Notes: a model not told the origin generated them from the letters alone. 64,000 nt of DNA from Smittia aterrima (GCA_033063855.1 CP093831.1:3162001-3226000), one strand, 5' to 3'; shown: positions 1-14,743, counted from the first letter of the stretch. Program-made: numbers and translations.

Positions 1-1550
1 GCCACTGTCATTATCGGAGTGTTCTTCGCGAAAGACGATATTGGTGTGAGCGGCGTAATTGGATCAGGTGAGTCGATTAGCTTTTTACCTTGAAATATTT
101 CCTCAATGCTTTCCCTTTCAGCTGTTTTCAATATCATGTTCGTTATCTCGGTTTGCTGCTTGTGTTCGGGGACGGTTTCTCAACTCAACTGGTGGCCACT
201 CGTACGTGACTGCACCTTCTACTCTTTCTCCATTCTCATCATGCTCGTCGTCATTTGCAACGAAGTTATTTCATGGCCTGAAGCTCTATTTATGATGCTC
301 TTCTACATTGTTTACTGTATTGCTCTGCGTTTCAATACAGCTCTCGAGAAGTGGGCACAGCCTCTCATCTTGAAACTTCCAATCAAGCTTCCGACTCGCG
401 AAGAGCAGTCATCATTGGTGACCTTCAAGAATGCACCCGACTCATCATACACGCAAGGCAACATTGACGCCGTTAGCCCACAACAGGAATTGAATGAAGC
501 AGCTCAACCAGACACAAGCATCTACGATCCAAACTCAAGTTGGGATCCAAACGCAGCGTGGACTGACGATACGGTTAAAAGCAAACCAGCTCCAGTTGCA
601 AACTCATGGAATTCTAATGCTAACGATGGATGGGGCGATTCCAATACAGGAACCAACAATTACGCCTATTCGCAAAGTGAAATGGATGGCACGGGAGTCG
701 TCAACGAAAAGCCAGCAGCTGTCTCAACGACAGTTGCAGTACAAAGCAACAACGATCAAGATTACTACAAGCCTAAGGAACAACGCCCGGAGTTACCTGA
801 TCCTCTAATAAAACCTGAGAACGCTGACATGCTCACTCTCATCTCGTGGCGCATTGTCTATCCAATTCATTATCTCTGTCGTCTAACGATGGTTGACGTG
901 AAGCAAGAGAAATACAAAAATTGGTATCCGCTTACTTTCTGCATTTCGATGATTTGGATTTCGTTCTACTCTTACTTCATGGTTTGGATGATCACAATCA
1001 TTGGATTCACGCTCGGCATTCCTGACACTGTGATGGGTTTAACATTTGTCGCTGCTGGTGTTTCAGTTCCTGATGCTCTCAGCTCGATCGCTGTCATCAA
1101 AGAAGGTTACGGAGACATGGCTGTTTCGAATGCTGTCGGATCGAATGTCTTCGATATTCTAATCTGCTTGGGATTGCCATGGTGAGACGAAATTTTCTTT
1201 TATTTAGTGAAATCTCTTGACAATTTCTTTTCTTCAAGGTTCATTCAAACTGCTATCATTGCTCCCGGCACTCATGTCAATGTGATCTCCAAAGGTTTAG
1301 CTTACTCCACTCTTTCTCTGTTGTCGACTGTTGTGTTTCTGTTATTCGCAATTCACATGAATTCGTGGAAGTTGGATAAGAAATTAGGTGAGATCATTGA
1401 AGACTCAAGTTTCTTTAAGAATTTTATAAAAAATCTTTTTCAGGATACGTCTTGATGTTCTGGTATTTGTTCTTCATTACACTTGCATCGTTATACGAGC
1501 TAAACGTTTTCGGCTACATGAATCCACCCGAGTGTGCCAGCTCCTATTAA
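1..1550 (+). CDS. Nckx30C: K+-dependent Na+/Ca2+ exchanger, 3' exons (partial at 5' end)
   Basis: Exports Ca2+ (with K+) in exchange for Na+ at the plasma membrane. The window starts inside the gene. Exons by GT-AG and frame: 1-67, 122-1181, 1239-1387, 1444-1550 (TAA). The first exon joins across intron 1 to read GVIGSAVFNIMF, the conserved end of the alpha-1 repeat of the SLC24/CaCA family. A long hydrophilic loop rich in N, D, S and W (about 380-800) is the variable cytoplasmic loop. The alpha-2 repeat follows with the GVSVPDALSS and GSNVFDILICLGLPW motifs, then the last TM helices and the C-terminus NPPECASSY. Family assignment is firm; the 30C orthologue rather than another NCKX is inferred from the insect setting and the loop plus alpha-2 layout. 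Start and 5' exons lie outside the window. Confidence 0.93.
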
Positions 1551-3139
1551 ACAGTTTGAGTTTTATCCGTGAGTCGCGATAAAATATTTGAATGAACGAT
1601 AAATAATTTCATTGACATTTTAGATGAAGCAGAAGCGCCTGAATCCTTTAAATTATAAATGATTCCACAAATAGCGAAACCTTACAAAACATTACCTTTA
1701 ATGCTCTAGCAATATGGACACGAAATAAGAACGAAAAAGAAAAGCCGCATTGTGATCCTTAACCGGAATAGTTAAACCTTCAGCTAATTAAACACAACCT
1801 TAACTAACTAAAATCCCTATTAAACATAACAAAGCATATTTAAGATGAAACAAAGTTTTAAAGAATAATCGAGACAATGGAGAATTATTTATTGATATTA
1901 CGTGACGACTCGTTGATGACAATATTAGTTTAGTAAAAATCCCGTCTTTTGCGTCAGAACACTTTTCAACTTCTTATTGTAATTTCTCGCTATTACTCAA
2001 AGTCGTAGAGAATGTTCCAATCATCTCAGCAGTATTAAGGGCGATCGTCATCAAGCATTGTTAAAGTTATGATAATTTTGAGTTGGATGTTCCCCCAGAT
2101 GATGTCGTTCAACGAAGAAATGTTGATTTTAGCTTTTTCGCTGATTAAGTTTAAGAAGATTTTAAATAGCATATCGTTTAGTCACACCAGACATAAAAAC
2201 ACCAGCAAATACTTAATCAAGTCAATTCAAGTGACAAATGTCAATTTTCCTAATCAGTTGTGACCGAAGGAAATATTCGTTTTACCATTTATCGTTCGTC
2301 AATTAAACGAGAGTGAAACAGAGATCAATTAGTTTCCTCAATTCATCAAGAAAAAAATATTTAGCAATGAAATATTTAAGCACAATCAATTCACTGCGCG
2401 GCAACATTAAAATTTTCAAAGAATCAGTTTGCAAGTTCAGTTCCCGAACCTCTTCCCTTTACACCTTCAAAGAACTTTTAATTGTGGCAAAATTAACGAG
2501 ACATCGGATGTAAATCTTTAAAGATTTGTTCGTTATTTAAAAAAAAAACGAACAAATCCTTTCTGATAATAATTGAATTAAAATTCGCTGTCAAAAGATT
2601 GATATTCAAAATTAAACTAAGAAATATTTCATAAAACTTCAAGTCGAATTGTGGAAACGTTAATCGACACTGATCATCAATTGGAATAATCTAAATAGCG
2701 GAATATGATAAAAATTAAAGATACGCCCACGCATATTCATTACGTTCATTCATCTTCTGCATTCCAGAAAATCATTAAAAGTGTTAATTGTTGAAACATA
2801 AAAACATGACAAACAAAGTTATAAAAGAAAAATAAAATCAAGAAAGAAATGATGTCGAAGAAATGTGTTTCTCAATTATTTCAGGAAAAGAAAAGTCCCT
2901 TTCAGAAATCACAACTTCTCGAACTGTTAATCAATTGCTGTCTCAAACATAGATTCTCAAACTTTTTTCATTTTTAATGAACCAACAGAGATTTCATTTC
3001 TGTTGCAATTATCTTAAAAACTAAAAAATCAGCTAATTAGTTCTTCAATGTTAATCAGCCTATTCACTAGTTTGAAGTTTGAGCTTCCCATTTTATCAAA
3101 TATTTGGTAAAGCAGTTTCGAGATAATTTCCGTTCCTCT
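1551..3139. other. Intergenic DNA downstream of Nckx30C
   Basis: AT-rich sequence holding the Nckx30C 3' UTR and then non-coding DNA. Only short open frames without recognisable domains are present. I see no RNA gene or repeat here. Similarity to the right side of the window (inverted) begins only at about 3,140. Confidence 0.6.
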
Positions 3140-3604
3140 CATTCAAGTCAATTTGTAAAGCAAACACCGCAAAATGGAATCGTTTATTAAATGAAAACAT
3201 TTTTCCTCGTTTATAATCTGAAAATTCTCATAATTGTGTGTGTGATTCGAAATATAAATGTGTGAAGTGGGAAATGGGTGGTGGGAGCAAAAATGATTTA
3301 TTTTCATTATACGAAGCTGTTTATTGTTGAGTAATTTTGAAATTGAGCTGAGTGGGAGCAATGAGTGGAAGCATTTGGGGAATGAGAGTGATTCCACAGT
3401 TAATTGGTTGAGCAGATGAAAGTCGTGTAGGAGTAATTAGTGGATTATCATTGTTTCTGTCTGCAACAACAAAGATATATTCTTGCGCAAATCCACTTAA
3501 CTAAATGTACGAAGAGTCTCAATGTTCTTAGCTCATACTATTTTCCAAAGTATGAAAATTTTAAATTTTTAAAAATTATGATTCTTCCCGACGGGGTTTT
3601 AGGA

Positions 3605-4595
3605 ATTTTTTTCTCTGCAACTAAAAGATTTTTCTGATGCAATTTTCTCTCGATTTTCTCTCCGCCTCGACAAGAGTTAATGATTGGGAGTTTCCTTGCT
3701 ACATTCCCCTCCATTATCGCTGCAAGACTTGGTTGCTGCTGCTGCTGTTGTTGATGCTGGAAAATCATTTTTCATAGACGATGAATTTTCATTCCCTCGA
3801 GTTGGAGAGAAAAGTTTTTCTTTGTGTCGCAGTTTCCTTCGAGTTTGCAGAGAATTTATTTTAAACGAGATGGCAATTACGGATTTGTTGGCATTTAATT
3901 TTGGGTGAGCAGAGAGCGAGAATGATCAGAGTGGGCAAGTGGGAAGAGTAGCGTGGAGACGAACTGTGCTTAATGGTTTCATGTACTTTCATAACGAGTG
4001 TGTTGGTGGAGCTTTAGTCAGAGGTTCAGGATGAAATGTTTTCACTCGAAGAGACAAATTAATGTGGAAACTCTGGATCTCAGTGGAGCTCGAGTTTCAA
4101 TTAAAATGTTTGCGAGTTTTATGTTTTATGGAAATTTTGCGGTTAATTAGGAGAAGCTTACGCAGTTTGTTTTCCCGTCGTGGCAGTTTAATGAGAGATT
4201 TTCTGCTAATTAAACAATAATTATGAAGAGTAATGAAAGGATTGGAGCAACTTTGTGGTTCGATCCTTCATTAAGCTCAAGTTTCTTTTATAAAAAGTTC
4301 TTCCAACAAAATTAAAACTTCAATTATCAGTTTCAAATCATTTACATTGATCTAGAAATATTTTAAAGAAAACATTGCGCAACGAGGCTTAAGAGGAAAT
4401 CGAAGAAAACTTTGTTGCGGAAAATCGCTTTATTCACACCAATTTAACTCGGAGAAATGTCAGAAGATGAAAACTCTTAGCACGTTCATACAACTACAGA
4501 GCATTTAAATGGAAAATTGATCCACATAGCAAAAGCGACGTTGGCATTTACGAACATTTAGCCAGCGAGATGTTTAAGAGAGCATATCAGATTGG
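3605..4595 (+). repeat. Repeat R, copy 1 (outer end of left arm)
   Basis: A ~990 bp block nearly identical to 18,822-19,820 (direct), 20,091-20,602 (inverted, truncated) and 36,154-37,104 (inverted). It includes a short CTG run (read as CAG/polyQ on the other strand) and the sequence TTAGCCAGCGAGATGTTTAA near its 3' end. I see no transposase, TIR or target-site duplication. It is almost identical to the other copies although the surrounding outer arm is strongly diverged. It shares some variants with R4 (AGTGGAGCTCG against GAGGCTCG in R2/R3). Confidence 0.85.
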
Positions 4596-7500
4596 GAAAT
4601 TCTTTTATAAAAAAAATTGCTGTGGAAACGAAAGCTTTAAATGTCATGCGATTGTTGGTGGTGTGAGATCAGCAAAAGAGACGATGGAGTTTCGATTAAA
4701 CTGGGGATTTAGCCACGCCTCTTCGCTTGCGCATAAGGTTTCAAAGGAAATTGAGAGAAATATTTCGAGAGAAATGAAAATGAGATAAAAATAACTTGAA
4801 AGTGTGTTAGTGCCGTTGGCTGTGCAATTTCCATTGAAAATCTTCCGCAACATCAAGTAAATTTTATAACTTTTAATTGGCGATAAATTACACTTCGACT
4901 GTTTAGAATCTGTTCTTACAGGAATTATTCTCACCTCGAAAAATCTCGAGACTGCATTACGCAAGTGAAAAAAAAATGTAATCAAATCCAACAAGACCTA
5001 GAGCGAAATACTAAGAGTTTGAAGGAATCGTAGCTCGAGGCATTTCTAGGGGAGCTTTGTGGTTTTTGCACTCAATCGTTACATTAAAAATTCATTTGGC
5101 AATCTAGCACAACACGAGGGATTTGAATTTTTGATCAGTCTCCTTCACTCTTTTCCTCGGGTCGCTTGCGGTTCCATTCGTTTCATCCACAAGCGCTCTA
5201 TTTAAGGACATAATTTGTGTCTCATCACTTGACACTTTCTAGTGAATCCATGAAACCTTTTTTTATGCTCCGAGAATTTTATGTTCTCGTCAAAACTTTT
5301 TCGATTATCATCGTAAAGTAGGGAAGCGATTCATATTTTTCTGTCCGCCTTCTTGCTGTGACATAAATAAGACAATTTCTAGAAAAAATGAACAGTTTGA
5401 GAAGAAGGATCTTTTCTCCTTTTGATCCTTGAAATGAAAATAATTATTAGAGAAAGCCCTACAACTTGAAATGAGTTTGGATAAACACAACGTTCGTTGC
5501 AGTTTGTGTCTTGCTTAAAAGACACTCAACTTCCATTTTCTTATAAAAGCTGATAAAATATTCAAGAGCTATGAAAACTCAAAACATTTTAGCTTCGGAG
5601 TTTCTTTAGACAGCAGCGAGAATTCTCTTGAGATGATTTAGAGAAAACATAAAAGTCTTTTCATGTTGATGAGACTTCTGAAGCTCGAAGCAAAGTTTCA
5701 GACTCAACCGAAATTGCTTAATTATTGAAGCTAATTACAAATTGCTAACCGTGAATAATTCATGATCCTCGCAATTAAATTTCCGCCCCCAGATTAATGT
5801 AACAGAAAGCTCAGCAGCCAAATAAAAGCAAACAACCGCAAATATTAAATGAAGCGTGGAAAATAATATTCCGAATTATAATAAAGCAATTAAAACTAAA
5901 AGAGCGAAAGCAATTAGTAAATTATTTATTCTTCTTGTCAATTACGAAACAGTTTTGAGCTTTTCTAAGTGGAACGAATAAAAAGATTTCTCTTCATCCG
6001 CTGATGAGCTCATCAAACCACCAACAAAGTTTGCTTTGCTAACAAGCTATGTTAATTAATTACGGCAAATGTGTTTAGCTTGACGGAACGAATTGTTGAA
6101 ATGTTTGCACATGTGGCAACAAATCTCTTTTAATCACGAAAAAGTCCTCGAGCTGTTTACCTGTTTGCCTCAATTTCCCTCGTCAAGCGTCTCGAAATGA
6201 ATTAAAAACAAATGTGAATGACTGACAGTAATTAAATAAAGGAGAACAAATGAACATTCTTAATTAAGAAGTGTGGGCACTGAAAACATCAACCGATTGC
6301 TTTAATTAATGTCTCAAATTTGTTGTCTTTAAATTAATGACACATTTCATTTTATTTTACAGCTTCAACCATAATTCACTTCAGCAGAGACACTCAAATT
6401 AGTTTCTCCTAATTAGATTCAAGCTGTGTAGCTCGAGATCCTTACGCAGAATTCCCTTCTCTCTCTTTACTTGTGAATGAAAAATCTTTTCACTGAGTGT
6501 GGCATGACATGAAAGGCCGCAGCCGACGAAAATCAGAAGCAAAAGAAAAATAATTACGTTGTTTGTCGACTCATGAATTTCTCGTTTCATTTCAAGACAA
6601 CATGAAAAGAAAAAGGTTTTTGAGAACGATTTTGTTGAAGGGTTTTACATCTGGTGAGCTCTTAGAGAAAAATCAAAGAATTGGAAAGTTCATTCTTCGG
6701 ATGAAAATCCTGAAAAATGTCAACGATGCTTGGAGAAATGTGTGGAAGTTTTGACTTCTTGAGGTTTTCACTGACATCTCGTCATTAATTAGCTTCTTAA
6801 TTATTCTCGAGATTTGTTAAAACAAAATTTGAGCTGAACGTGAACAAACATTTTTACTCAAAATCAACAAAATTGCATCGCGATTTAAATTTTATTTATT
6901 GATTGAATTTTAAATTGAAACTCACAACGCTCATAAAATAAAAACTTTCTAATTAAGCGTCAATAAATGTTTCAACAGTTTCATTTCAGTTTGCAATTTT
7001 GTTGCGAATAGAATCTTGTTGGGAAATGTTTTAATTAATGTTCGTGTCAAGCTAACTTGTGATTCATTTGCGAGCCGGAAGCATCAAATGCCTAGCAAAG
7101 TGTCTGCCAAGTTTTCTGCTTAGAACAAGACGGAAACAAATAATTCGTCTAAAGTTCAAACACAAACAAGATTAAAATGTTTCTTATCTGAAGTGCAACT
7201 TCAAATAAATCAAAATCTCCTTTTCGAAAATGAGAATTGAATGACACAGAGAAGAATTAGATCAACTCGCATATGGAATGAAATAAATTCGTTTCAAGAA
7301 TGCCACAAGCGAATTAAGTGGAATTAAATTATTAAAACATTCGTCTCAAGAGAAATCACACACAAGAAGGAGAGGAAAGAAGAATCTTTTAATAATTTAT
7401 TGCTTTTTCTTCTCGTTAGTAAATCAGATGAGAACATGATGTTGCCTAATCATGAATTATTTCCTCTTGCTAACAACATTGCAGCATCTGACGCAATGGA

Positions 7501-8379
7501 ATGAAATAAACATAAGCAAGATGAAGCATCTTGAGGTGAAACTGCAACTTCATAAAGAACAGAAGATTGGTTCGTTCGATTGGCCGCTCTCGAAAGCTAT
7601 CAAACTCTTCTTAGTCAATTGATCAATTCATTTTGTTCAATTTGTTACGAGTTAAACTTCCTCTCGTCTTTGTCGCTCGTTATTAATGGTCTGAATGTTT
7701 TCGATTACACGCCTTCTTAGCTCCGAATGCGAAAATATAAAAAGGAAAACGATTTGCTCCTTAAACCTCCCCGCAACGGCGATAAAATTTCTCTCTCCCT
7801 TTTCGAAACGAGCGGCACCTTCTTAATAGCAGAAAATGAGTTTTGCCATTCAACTGCGACAACAACGAGCAATCCTTGTTTCAAAGAAGAGCAATTTGCT
7901 CGTGGGAATGGAAAAGAGTGGCAAAAAGAGAATTAAAGGGTAGATTAGGGCGAGGGTGGTGAAAAAAGTTAATGGAATCGTTGCGATCTGCGATTAGAAT
8001 AAATTAAAGGATCGAAGGGAAACGAAAAATCGATCTGAGCAGTAAAAAGTTTCTCCTAAGTAATAAAATAAAATATTTACGACGATTAAAGTAAAAAGAG
8101 TTTTCATTCAAAAGGAAATCGTCCGAGTGGAAAATTGGCTACAAAAGTGAGAGAAGATGATGATTAGTTTGCAACGATGACCGAAGGGATTTACGATTTT
8201 CTTTAAATGGAACAAGTCAGTGGTTTAGATTAAAACGGTGGAACTTTCCCATGACAATCAGAGAAGCGCACAACCGAGAAAATACTTGTTATGATTCAAT
8301 TTACGCCACGCGACTGACAAGTGCAACCTCAGCAACAATCATCATTTGCACAGAAGCGAAGGAAATTGAGATTTAATTT
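4596..8379. other. Diverged outer left arm, non-coding
   Basis: No gene is recognised. Open frames are short and lack domains. Islands match the reverse complement of 33,350-36,150, which shows that this was once the same sequence as the outer right arm. In place of the right arm's IR1 block, the left arm has about 650 bp (7,726-8,379) without a receptor gene. Sequence is AT-rich with many TAATTA homeodomain-type cores, which are common by chance at this base composition. Confidence 0.6.
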
Positions 8380-11300
8380 GAAACCAATTGAGTTTTAATG
8401 AGATTAATGTTTATCTCGTTCTTACAACATTTAACATCACCATCGGAGATAGAACGAAAGCAGAATTGGAATTTTCTGGTTGACGAGACACCAATCGCCG
8501 ATTATATTTTTATCGTTGGCGGATCGAGAGAGAACGTGAATGGAGTGAAAGGAAAATGCTAATGGTTTGATGCTGTTGTGACACTTCGGACAATTGGCTC
8601 ATGAGAGCGGAAGAGCTTGACGCGAGTTCTATAAAATTTCCCTCAATCGAGTTTGCTTCCGCTTGAGTTCAATTTAATTTGTCCCCATTTGCGTCTTCCT
8701 TCAATGTGAGACTGAGCCGATTGTCATTTGAAATATTCTGTTCTCGCTTATTCTAATGAATCTTTGTCCTTTCTCAAACCTTTCTCTGTCATCGAGACAA
8801 GTTAACGAGAATGTTAATGAAGATCTCAATTAATTTCGCTTTGATGTTTCGTCGCTTTCGTTTCAAGGAGGATTAGAAGAGAATTTCTCGATTCGATCAG
8901 GAGATTAGGGACGAGTTAGTCAATCATTTCTGTGACACAATCAGTTCGTCACAGTTGCGCAAGAGAATGAAGCGAAAATAAATAAAAAACGACGCACAAG
9001 TCGAGAATTAAAATGCAATTTACTTTTATGGCTCAGCGCGATTATTTCCGAGTAGTCGCTTGTTTGTTGCAGATCATGCGAGCGTGAAATTTCAGAGAGG
9101 GATCAATTACGAGAGAAGCTGTCAAGTTGGTGTTTCAATTAGAGGGAAATGCCTTTGGGATTTATTTTATTTTTTTCATTTTAAAACAAAGTTTTAAATT
9201 CAATGCGAAGCCCAAAGGAAACATTGGATTTCTTTTATTTGCAACGCGGAAGAGTTCAAATATTTGTCCGATGCGAGATTGAGGTTGCAAGTTTCCATTT
9301 CGTAAAAGGGGTTGATTTCGGCTGACAACATGAATTCAGTTTAATATTTTATCAACTTCGTTTTTTTTAAGCGAAGCGATTTTTTTTTTCGACAAACCAC
9401 GATGTGTGTTGTTGAACATGAATTCAGCAAATTTCTCCATTGTTTTCATCCAAGGGAGGCACACAAAGAGGCGGAGAGCATTGTGGCGAAAACGATAAGA
9501 CTGAGAAGATTGATTGTGTTTGAGCGGCAAATAATTGGATAAATTAGTTTTCTTCCTCATCTCTTCGATTTATGAGAATTTGGCTTCAACTTCTGGTTCG
9601 GCAAAGCTTCGATAGACCCTTCGCATCTTCGATGATTGTAATCAGCGTAATGCTTTTTTGATTGCAAATATTAGTTTTCTCTCACAATTTATTCTTTGCT
9701 GATGACTCTGATAAAACATCGCTCGTCAGTTGGTTGTGCAACCCTCACGAAAACTTTGAAAAGGGCTGCAACTGCTTTCATAATCGCAATAATTTAATTT
9801 TGATTGCTCGACTGATGTTTATTTTATGATTGTTGTTCCCACTTTAAATAACAATCGCAAGTCGATTCAACTCCCTGTCGGCCTTCGAGTGAGTTTGCAT
9901 ATCAACAACAACAAATAATATTTGAGAGCGAGACGAAGCTAAAGGATTTAACTTTTCAACAAAGGAAAGTTTGGAGTTTAATTTAAACGCTGAAACGATT
10001 ATTTACTGATTTGTGAATTGGGTTGGAATGCGAAACCGAATTCAAACATTCGAGATCATTGAAAAGGTTTGAATCTTCTTGCAGTGAACCCTTTTCTCTC
10101 GTCGCTATCAATCCCTTTGGCTTGTAAAGGAATCTATTGACTGCAAACACAATTTAACTGAAGATTTATCGAAATAGAATCAGAGTGACGAGTGTCCATG
10201 TGATGATCAAATATTTACGCGTGAATCTCTTCGATTGAGGGAAAGCTGAAGCAGATCGATGACGAGAATTCAATTTGTTGCTCGAGTGAGTCAACTGACG
10301 ACACTCATTTCAATGATTTATTATAAAGCGAACGTGAATTCAATTAAATCCAAAAAGGAAAGTTCAACAAATTAACATTTTTTCCGATCGGCAGAATTAT
10401 TTCGAGAACGATCGCACTTGATGGAGAGGAAATGCAAATAAATCAAAATCAAGTGACAAGTTGAACGGAAAAATCGAGAAGGCGAATTAAAATTTCAATG
10501 ACAAATTAATCTGCCAGTTTGTCTTCGTCAATGAGTAATCGCTTGAGTTTGTCGGAAAATATTTTGAGCACTTGAGCATGCAATTGTCATCAAATAACAA
10601 AAACGAGAAGCTTCGAGTTTAAAATTCACTTTTCACCTCATTTCATTTGAATGCAAAAATCTTTTGTTGCAGCTGATCTCACTTTGCATTGACTGATTGC
10701 TCGTTACTCCTTGTCAATGTCCACGTAATTCACTGGGATTTCATGCTTCAGGGGTGAACAGTTTAGGGTTCAACTAATAGCAATCGAATCTTGTTAAACA
10801 ATTATTGTTAAATGATATCATTTGCTCATCTGCTTGAATTTTCTATTTCAAGGTTCTCACTTTGAAGTTTAGATTGCGGTAGAAAATTGAGAAGAAATCT
10901 CTGACAAGTCGATGAATGAATCACGAGATTTTGTCTGTCGAAGAAACGATTTTTCAATCTCAGAATTTTCTCTTTCGTGGTCACGTCTCGGTGAAGAAAT
11001 CTGAAGCTCACATAACATTGATGTGACTCGATTGCCTTAAATAATTCAGAGTTTTACTTAAAAAGTTGTTTCGGAAAGAAACTTAGCAGGTGCTTGGATG
11101 CTCTCTCTTCTTCTCTGGATCAGACTCACTCAAATATTAATAGAAGTTGTAAGGGATCTGAAGTGAGAGAAGGAAAATTCGATGATTCAGTTCGCACCCT
11201 CGGTCAATCCCAAGCGGCAGAGCTACAAAAATTCTTTTATTTGAAATAAATGATCCGGCAAAATGATTTTTCTTTTGAAACAGGTTTCTTCGAAAATATT

Positions 11301-12049
11301 TCGAGTCAGTTGGGAAATGCATTAAACTCAAATCTTTCTCGTCATCACAACGCATTTAAATCTAATTGTGAATCAACTTTACAAGAAATTAAATAAATTT
11401 ATAATTAATGAGGTCAATTAAAGTCTGCGACAAAAGAATTGAAGTCGAAGGATTCAGCATCACAGGCAATTAACTTTTCCGATTCTTGTTTTATTCAAAT
11501 TATCTCCAAAGAAAAATTTAAACATCTGTTGTTGTCGAGAAGTTTTAAATGAACTTAAATCACTGACGATGGATGGGGTTGAAGTTGTTAAGAGTTGACA
11601 GACAAACAGTGAACGAGGTCTCGAATAATCTCTCGACAAACAACAACTCAATAACTTTTCTAATTGAATCGCTTCCGGGAATTTTGTTTTGAGGAAATCA
11701 AATTACATCACAAGGCCATCAAACTCGAAACGCTTTGAGCTAAGAACGAAAATTCATTTTGAAACTGATCGCAACTTATTTCGAATTATTTGATTAGAAA
11801 ATTGATCTCGATTCTCCTTCTGGTAATTTATTGAATTCTCCTAAGTTAGGGAGGGTGCGAAATCCAATTATCCGCTGTTAGTATCAATTACGCAATCATT
11901 TTTCTCGTTAGCTTTCCACAAGATTGTCATTCAATAAATTCGAGATGAAATTAAAGATCCATCGAAAGAAAATCTTTGTCGCATTAGCTTGACATTCCTT
12001 ATTGAGTCCCTTGTGGCATTTTTACGGTTTGATTGATTGTTTAAATCGT

Positions 12050-13410
12050 TGTTTGTCCACATGTGTCGCTTCGAACTGCATGAAATTCTCTGATGTATTT
12101 TCGATTGAAGGAGTCGGAGAACTCCATGGCTCAGTTGACATGAAAAATGTAACGAGCTAGACTATGAAGAATGTTTCGAGTTGATTCATTCATTGAGTAA
12201 ACTCGAAACCTCAACCGTTGTCATAATAAATTCAGAAACGCATAACGCGAGCTCGTTGCATATCACACGAGAATTTAACGAGATTTCATCATTTTCCGTC
12301 ACGTCGACGTCGCTTTTATGGAAAAGGTTTTTCGAAACTTTTTTCTCTGCAGCAAAAATCTCGTTGACTCTTCAGCAAGGTGAGGAGAAAACGTCAAGTT
12401 TAATAACAGAAACAGTAAATTCATCGTTAACGCGAAGCAATTTTTTTTGATGCCGTGAATTTAAAAATGTTTTGAATGGAAAATGAAGCTTCGTTCCGTT
12501 GTAGAAGTCAGAAAGTTTTGATTTGATATGAGAAAGCAATTCTCGACTTTTGCATTCGGGAAGCTCAGCCTGCAAGTTCTTATCAAGGCGATCATCGCCA
12601 TTTCTTCAATTTCTTAACAGAATGGAAAATGTGCAATAAAAATTGAAGAAACAATTTATTTTTAAACGAAAAAATCATAAAACTGTCAACAAATGATGAT
12701 GAGAAATGTGAATAAAAATAATTTGAGGCTTGCATGAAACTCATTTAGGATTTGAAATTTTTCACGCCTTTCTAATTAGTTCAGAAACGACGGGTTGTCA
12801 TGCATCGATGAGGAAACGCGTCATTTGGTTAGAGTTACAACATCGTTTGCGAGTCTTCGGTTGAGACCCTTGAGGTGATCAAGTGGAGAGGAAAAACTTT
12901 ATTTCGTTTGCATATTAAAGTTAATGAACTTGAACGATCTAAGCTGGAGATTCCAAAAGAAGATGTCTCATCCACACTGGCAGAAATAAATTCTTAATTA
13001 TCTGACGAGAGAAATATTAAATTGCTCGTGAATGCATTTCGTGTCCAGTGAAGTTCGAAACGACAAAAATTATTAGCACATCATTACGGAATTAACGGAA
13101 ACGGGTAAACGAAAGTGTGAATAATCGTTGGCGCCATTAAGTTTCATTGCTTTCGACAACGACGAAACGGCCTCGCTAACAACCGCAATGAAATCGAGTT
13201 TAGAATCTTAATTGCTCTTATTTCTAAAAGGGTTGAACTCGGTCATCTAATTCGCACGTTTTATTTTAAGAAAAAGAAGATTCAATTATCCTTTTAGCTC
13301 TGCGATCAACGACTTTCCTCACGAAGTTGTTTGCTTTTAAATAAATCATTTTAATTTTTTTCTGAGTGCATTTCTTTCCAAAGTTTTTCGATTCGATTTC
13401 GTTTCGAGTT
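12050..13410. other. Left-arm-specific segment (absent from right arm)
   Basis: Mirrored alignment breaks at 12,050 and resumes at 13,410. The right arm has an unrelated ~580 bp stretch (26,020-26,605) at this place. Part of this left-only segment reappears almost identically, inverted, at 51,555-52,030. For example, 89 open codons at 12,181-12,450 are repeated without change at 51,600-51,869 on the opposite strand. Confidence 0.75.
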
Positions 13411-13445
13411 TGAGCTTCTTAAATCCGCAAGAATCTGACATTACG

Positions 13446-13466
13446 AGAGAGAGAGAGAGAGAGAGT
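13446..13466 (+). repeat. (GA)n microsatellite
   Basis: About ten GA units at 13,446-13,466. The mirrored (CT)n tract lies at about 25,957-25,978 in the right arm. Confidence 0.9.
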
Positions 13467-14743
13467 GACATTAAAGTTTAAATTAAATCCTCGACACATT
13501 GTAACGCATTAAATATTCCTGCCTCTCGTTTTGTTTTTAATTCTGTCGAGGAGACGAGAAGCGAACGAGAAGATTAATCTGAAAAGAAGTCTGAGAACGC
13601 AATCACGTGTTGTGGTTTCTCTTTCAAAAGATTTTCTTGGTTGAAATTGGAAAATTTAAAAACTCAAAGACGAGAAATCGCATTTGAAGGGATCGTTCGT
13701 CATGTGTTCAATTTTCGACGTTAATGGATTGGTTTAGGAAAAGTCGCTGAAATTTTAATTCGCAATCTCATGTGATCAGTCAAATGACGCGTGAAACGAG
13801 ATGAAACAACTGAGAGCGAATCATTTGGGTTCACGACTTAAATTGTCCAGTTAATCTCATTGGAAAATCAGTTCAATAATTTATTTTGTAATTTACAGAA
13901 AATCTTAAATGAAAGCGACTTCCTTTGCTCTGAGATCGTGGACTGCATTGAAAGTTTTTCTCATCATGGAGCTCGTCAATTATGCAGAGCCAATTTACTT
14001 TCCACCTTTCAGCGAGAAAAACAAAGTCGCCCAGCGGAAAATTCTTTTACTTCATCAAATGATTCAAAACTTGTTCACCTGCGACAATCGTTTCTATGAC
14101 TTCAACCCTTCGCTGACAATTGGCTGGAAAAATCTGCAAGCGAGGGAGAGATTTTAATGATCTCTTTCGATTTCAGGCTGTAAATGACGAATAATCATCT
14201 GAAAAATAAAACTGCGAAGAGAGCTCAGTGGTTGGAAGTCAAGCGAACACGTAAATATGAAACATAAAACGTTTTTTAATAAACGATAACGAAGCGCAAT
14301 GATCTCTCTCCGGGGACTTTTATGACATCGCAAATGCGAAAGGAAATTTGGATTTATTAACTCGACCATTAAATCGACTCTGGCTCAAGATAAACCATTA
14401 CAATGTAACTCGACGTTAACGTACGAATAATGCGACATTAATTTTAATGAGAAGAAGATTTTTCATTCTCTCACTTGCGACGAGGGAGTCAAACATATGA
14501 CGAGGAGGGAAGTAGTTTGTCTTCGAATTAATTTCGTTGTTTCTGGCTTCGAGGCAACTCAATGCGGTTACAAGAAGAGGAAAACAGTTAACGCTCGATA
14601 AAAATTAAAATGATCCACGAAGTCAAAGTCTCTGCCGCTCCAGAGTCTCTGTCGATGAGACTCTTTGATGTCGTCAGGCTCAATTAATTTCATCGTTCGT
14701 TGGTTTAGTCAAATCGTTTGATTCATTTTTCAGCAAAACGAAC

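Larger units (their letters stand above)
8380..14743. other. Conserved slou 3'-flanking domain, left arm
   Basis: About 6.4 kb of DNA downstream of slou copy A without a recognisable gene. It is nearly identical (reverse complement) to 24,679-30,250, apart from the segment 12,050-13,410 and a swapped stretch near 9,130-9,520. Given the size and the developmental gene next to it, cis-regulatory DNA is a reasonable inference, but no enhancer can be shown from sequence alone. Short open frames here are mirrored in the other arm only because the DNA is duplicated. Confidence 0.6.
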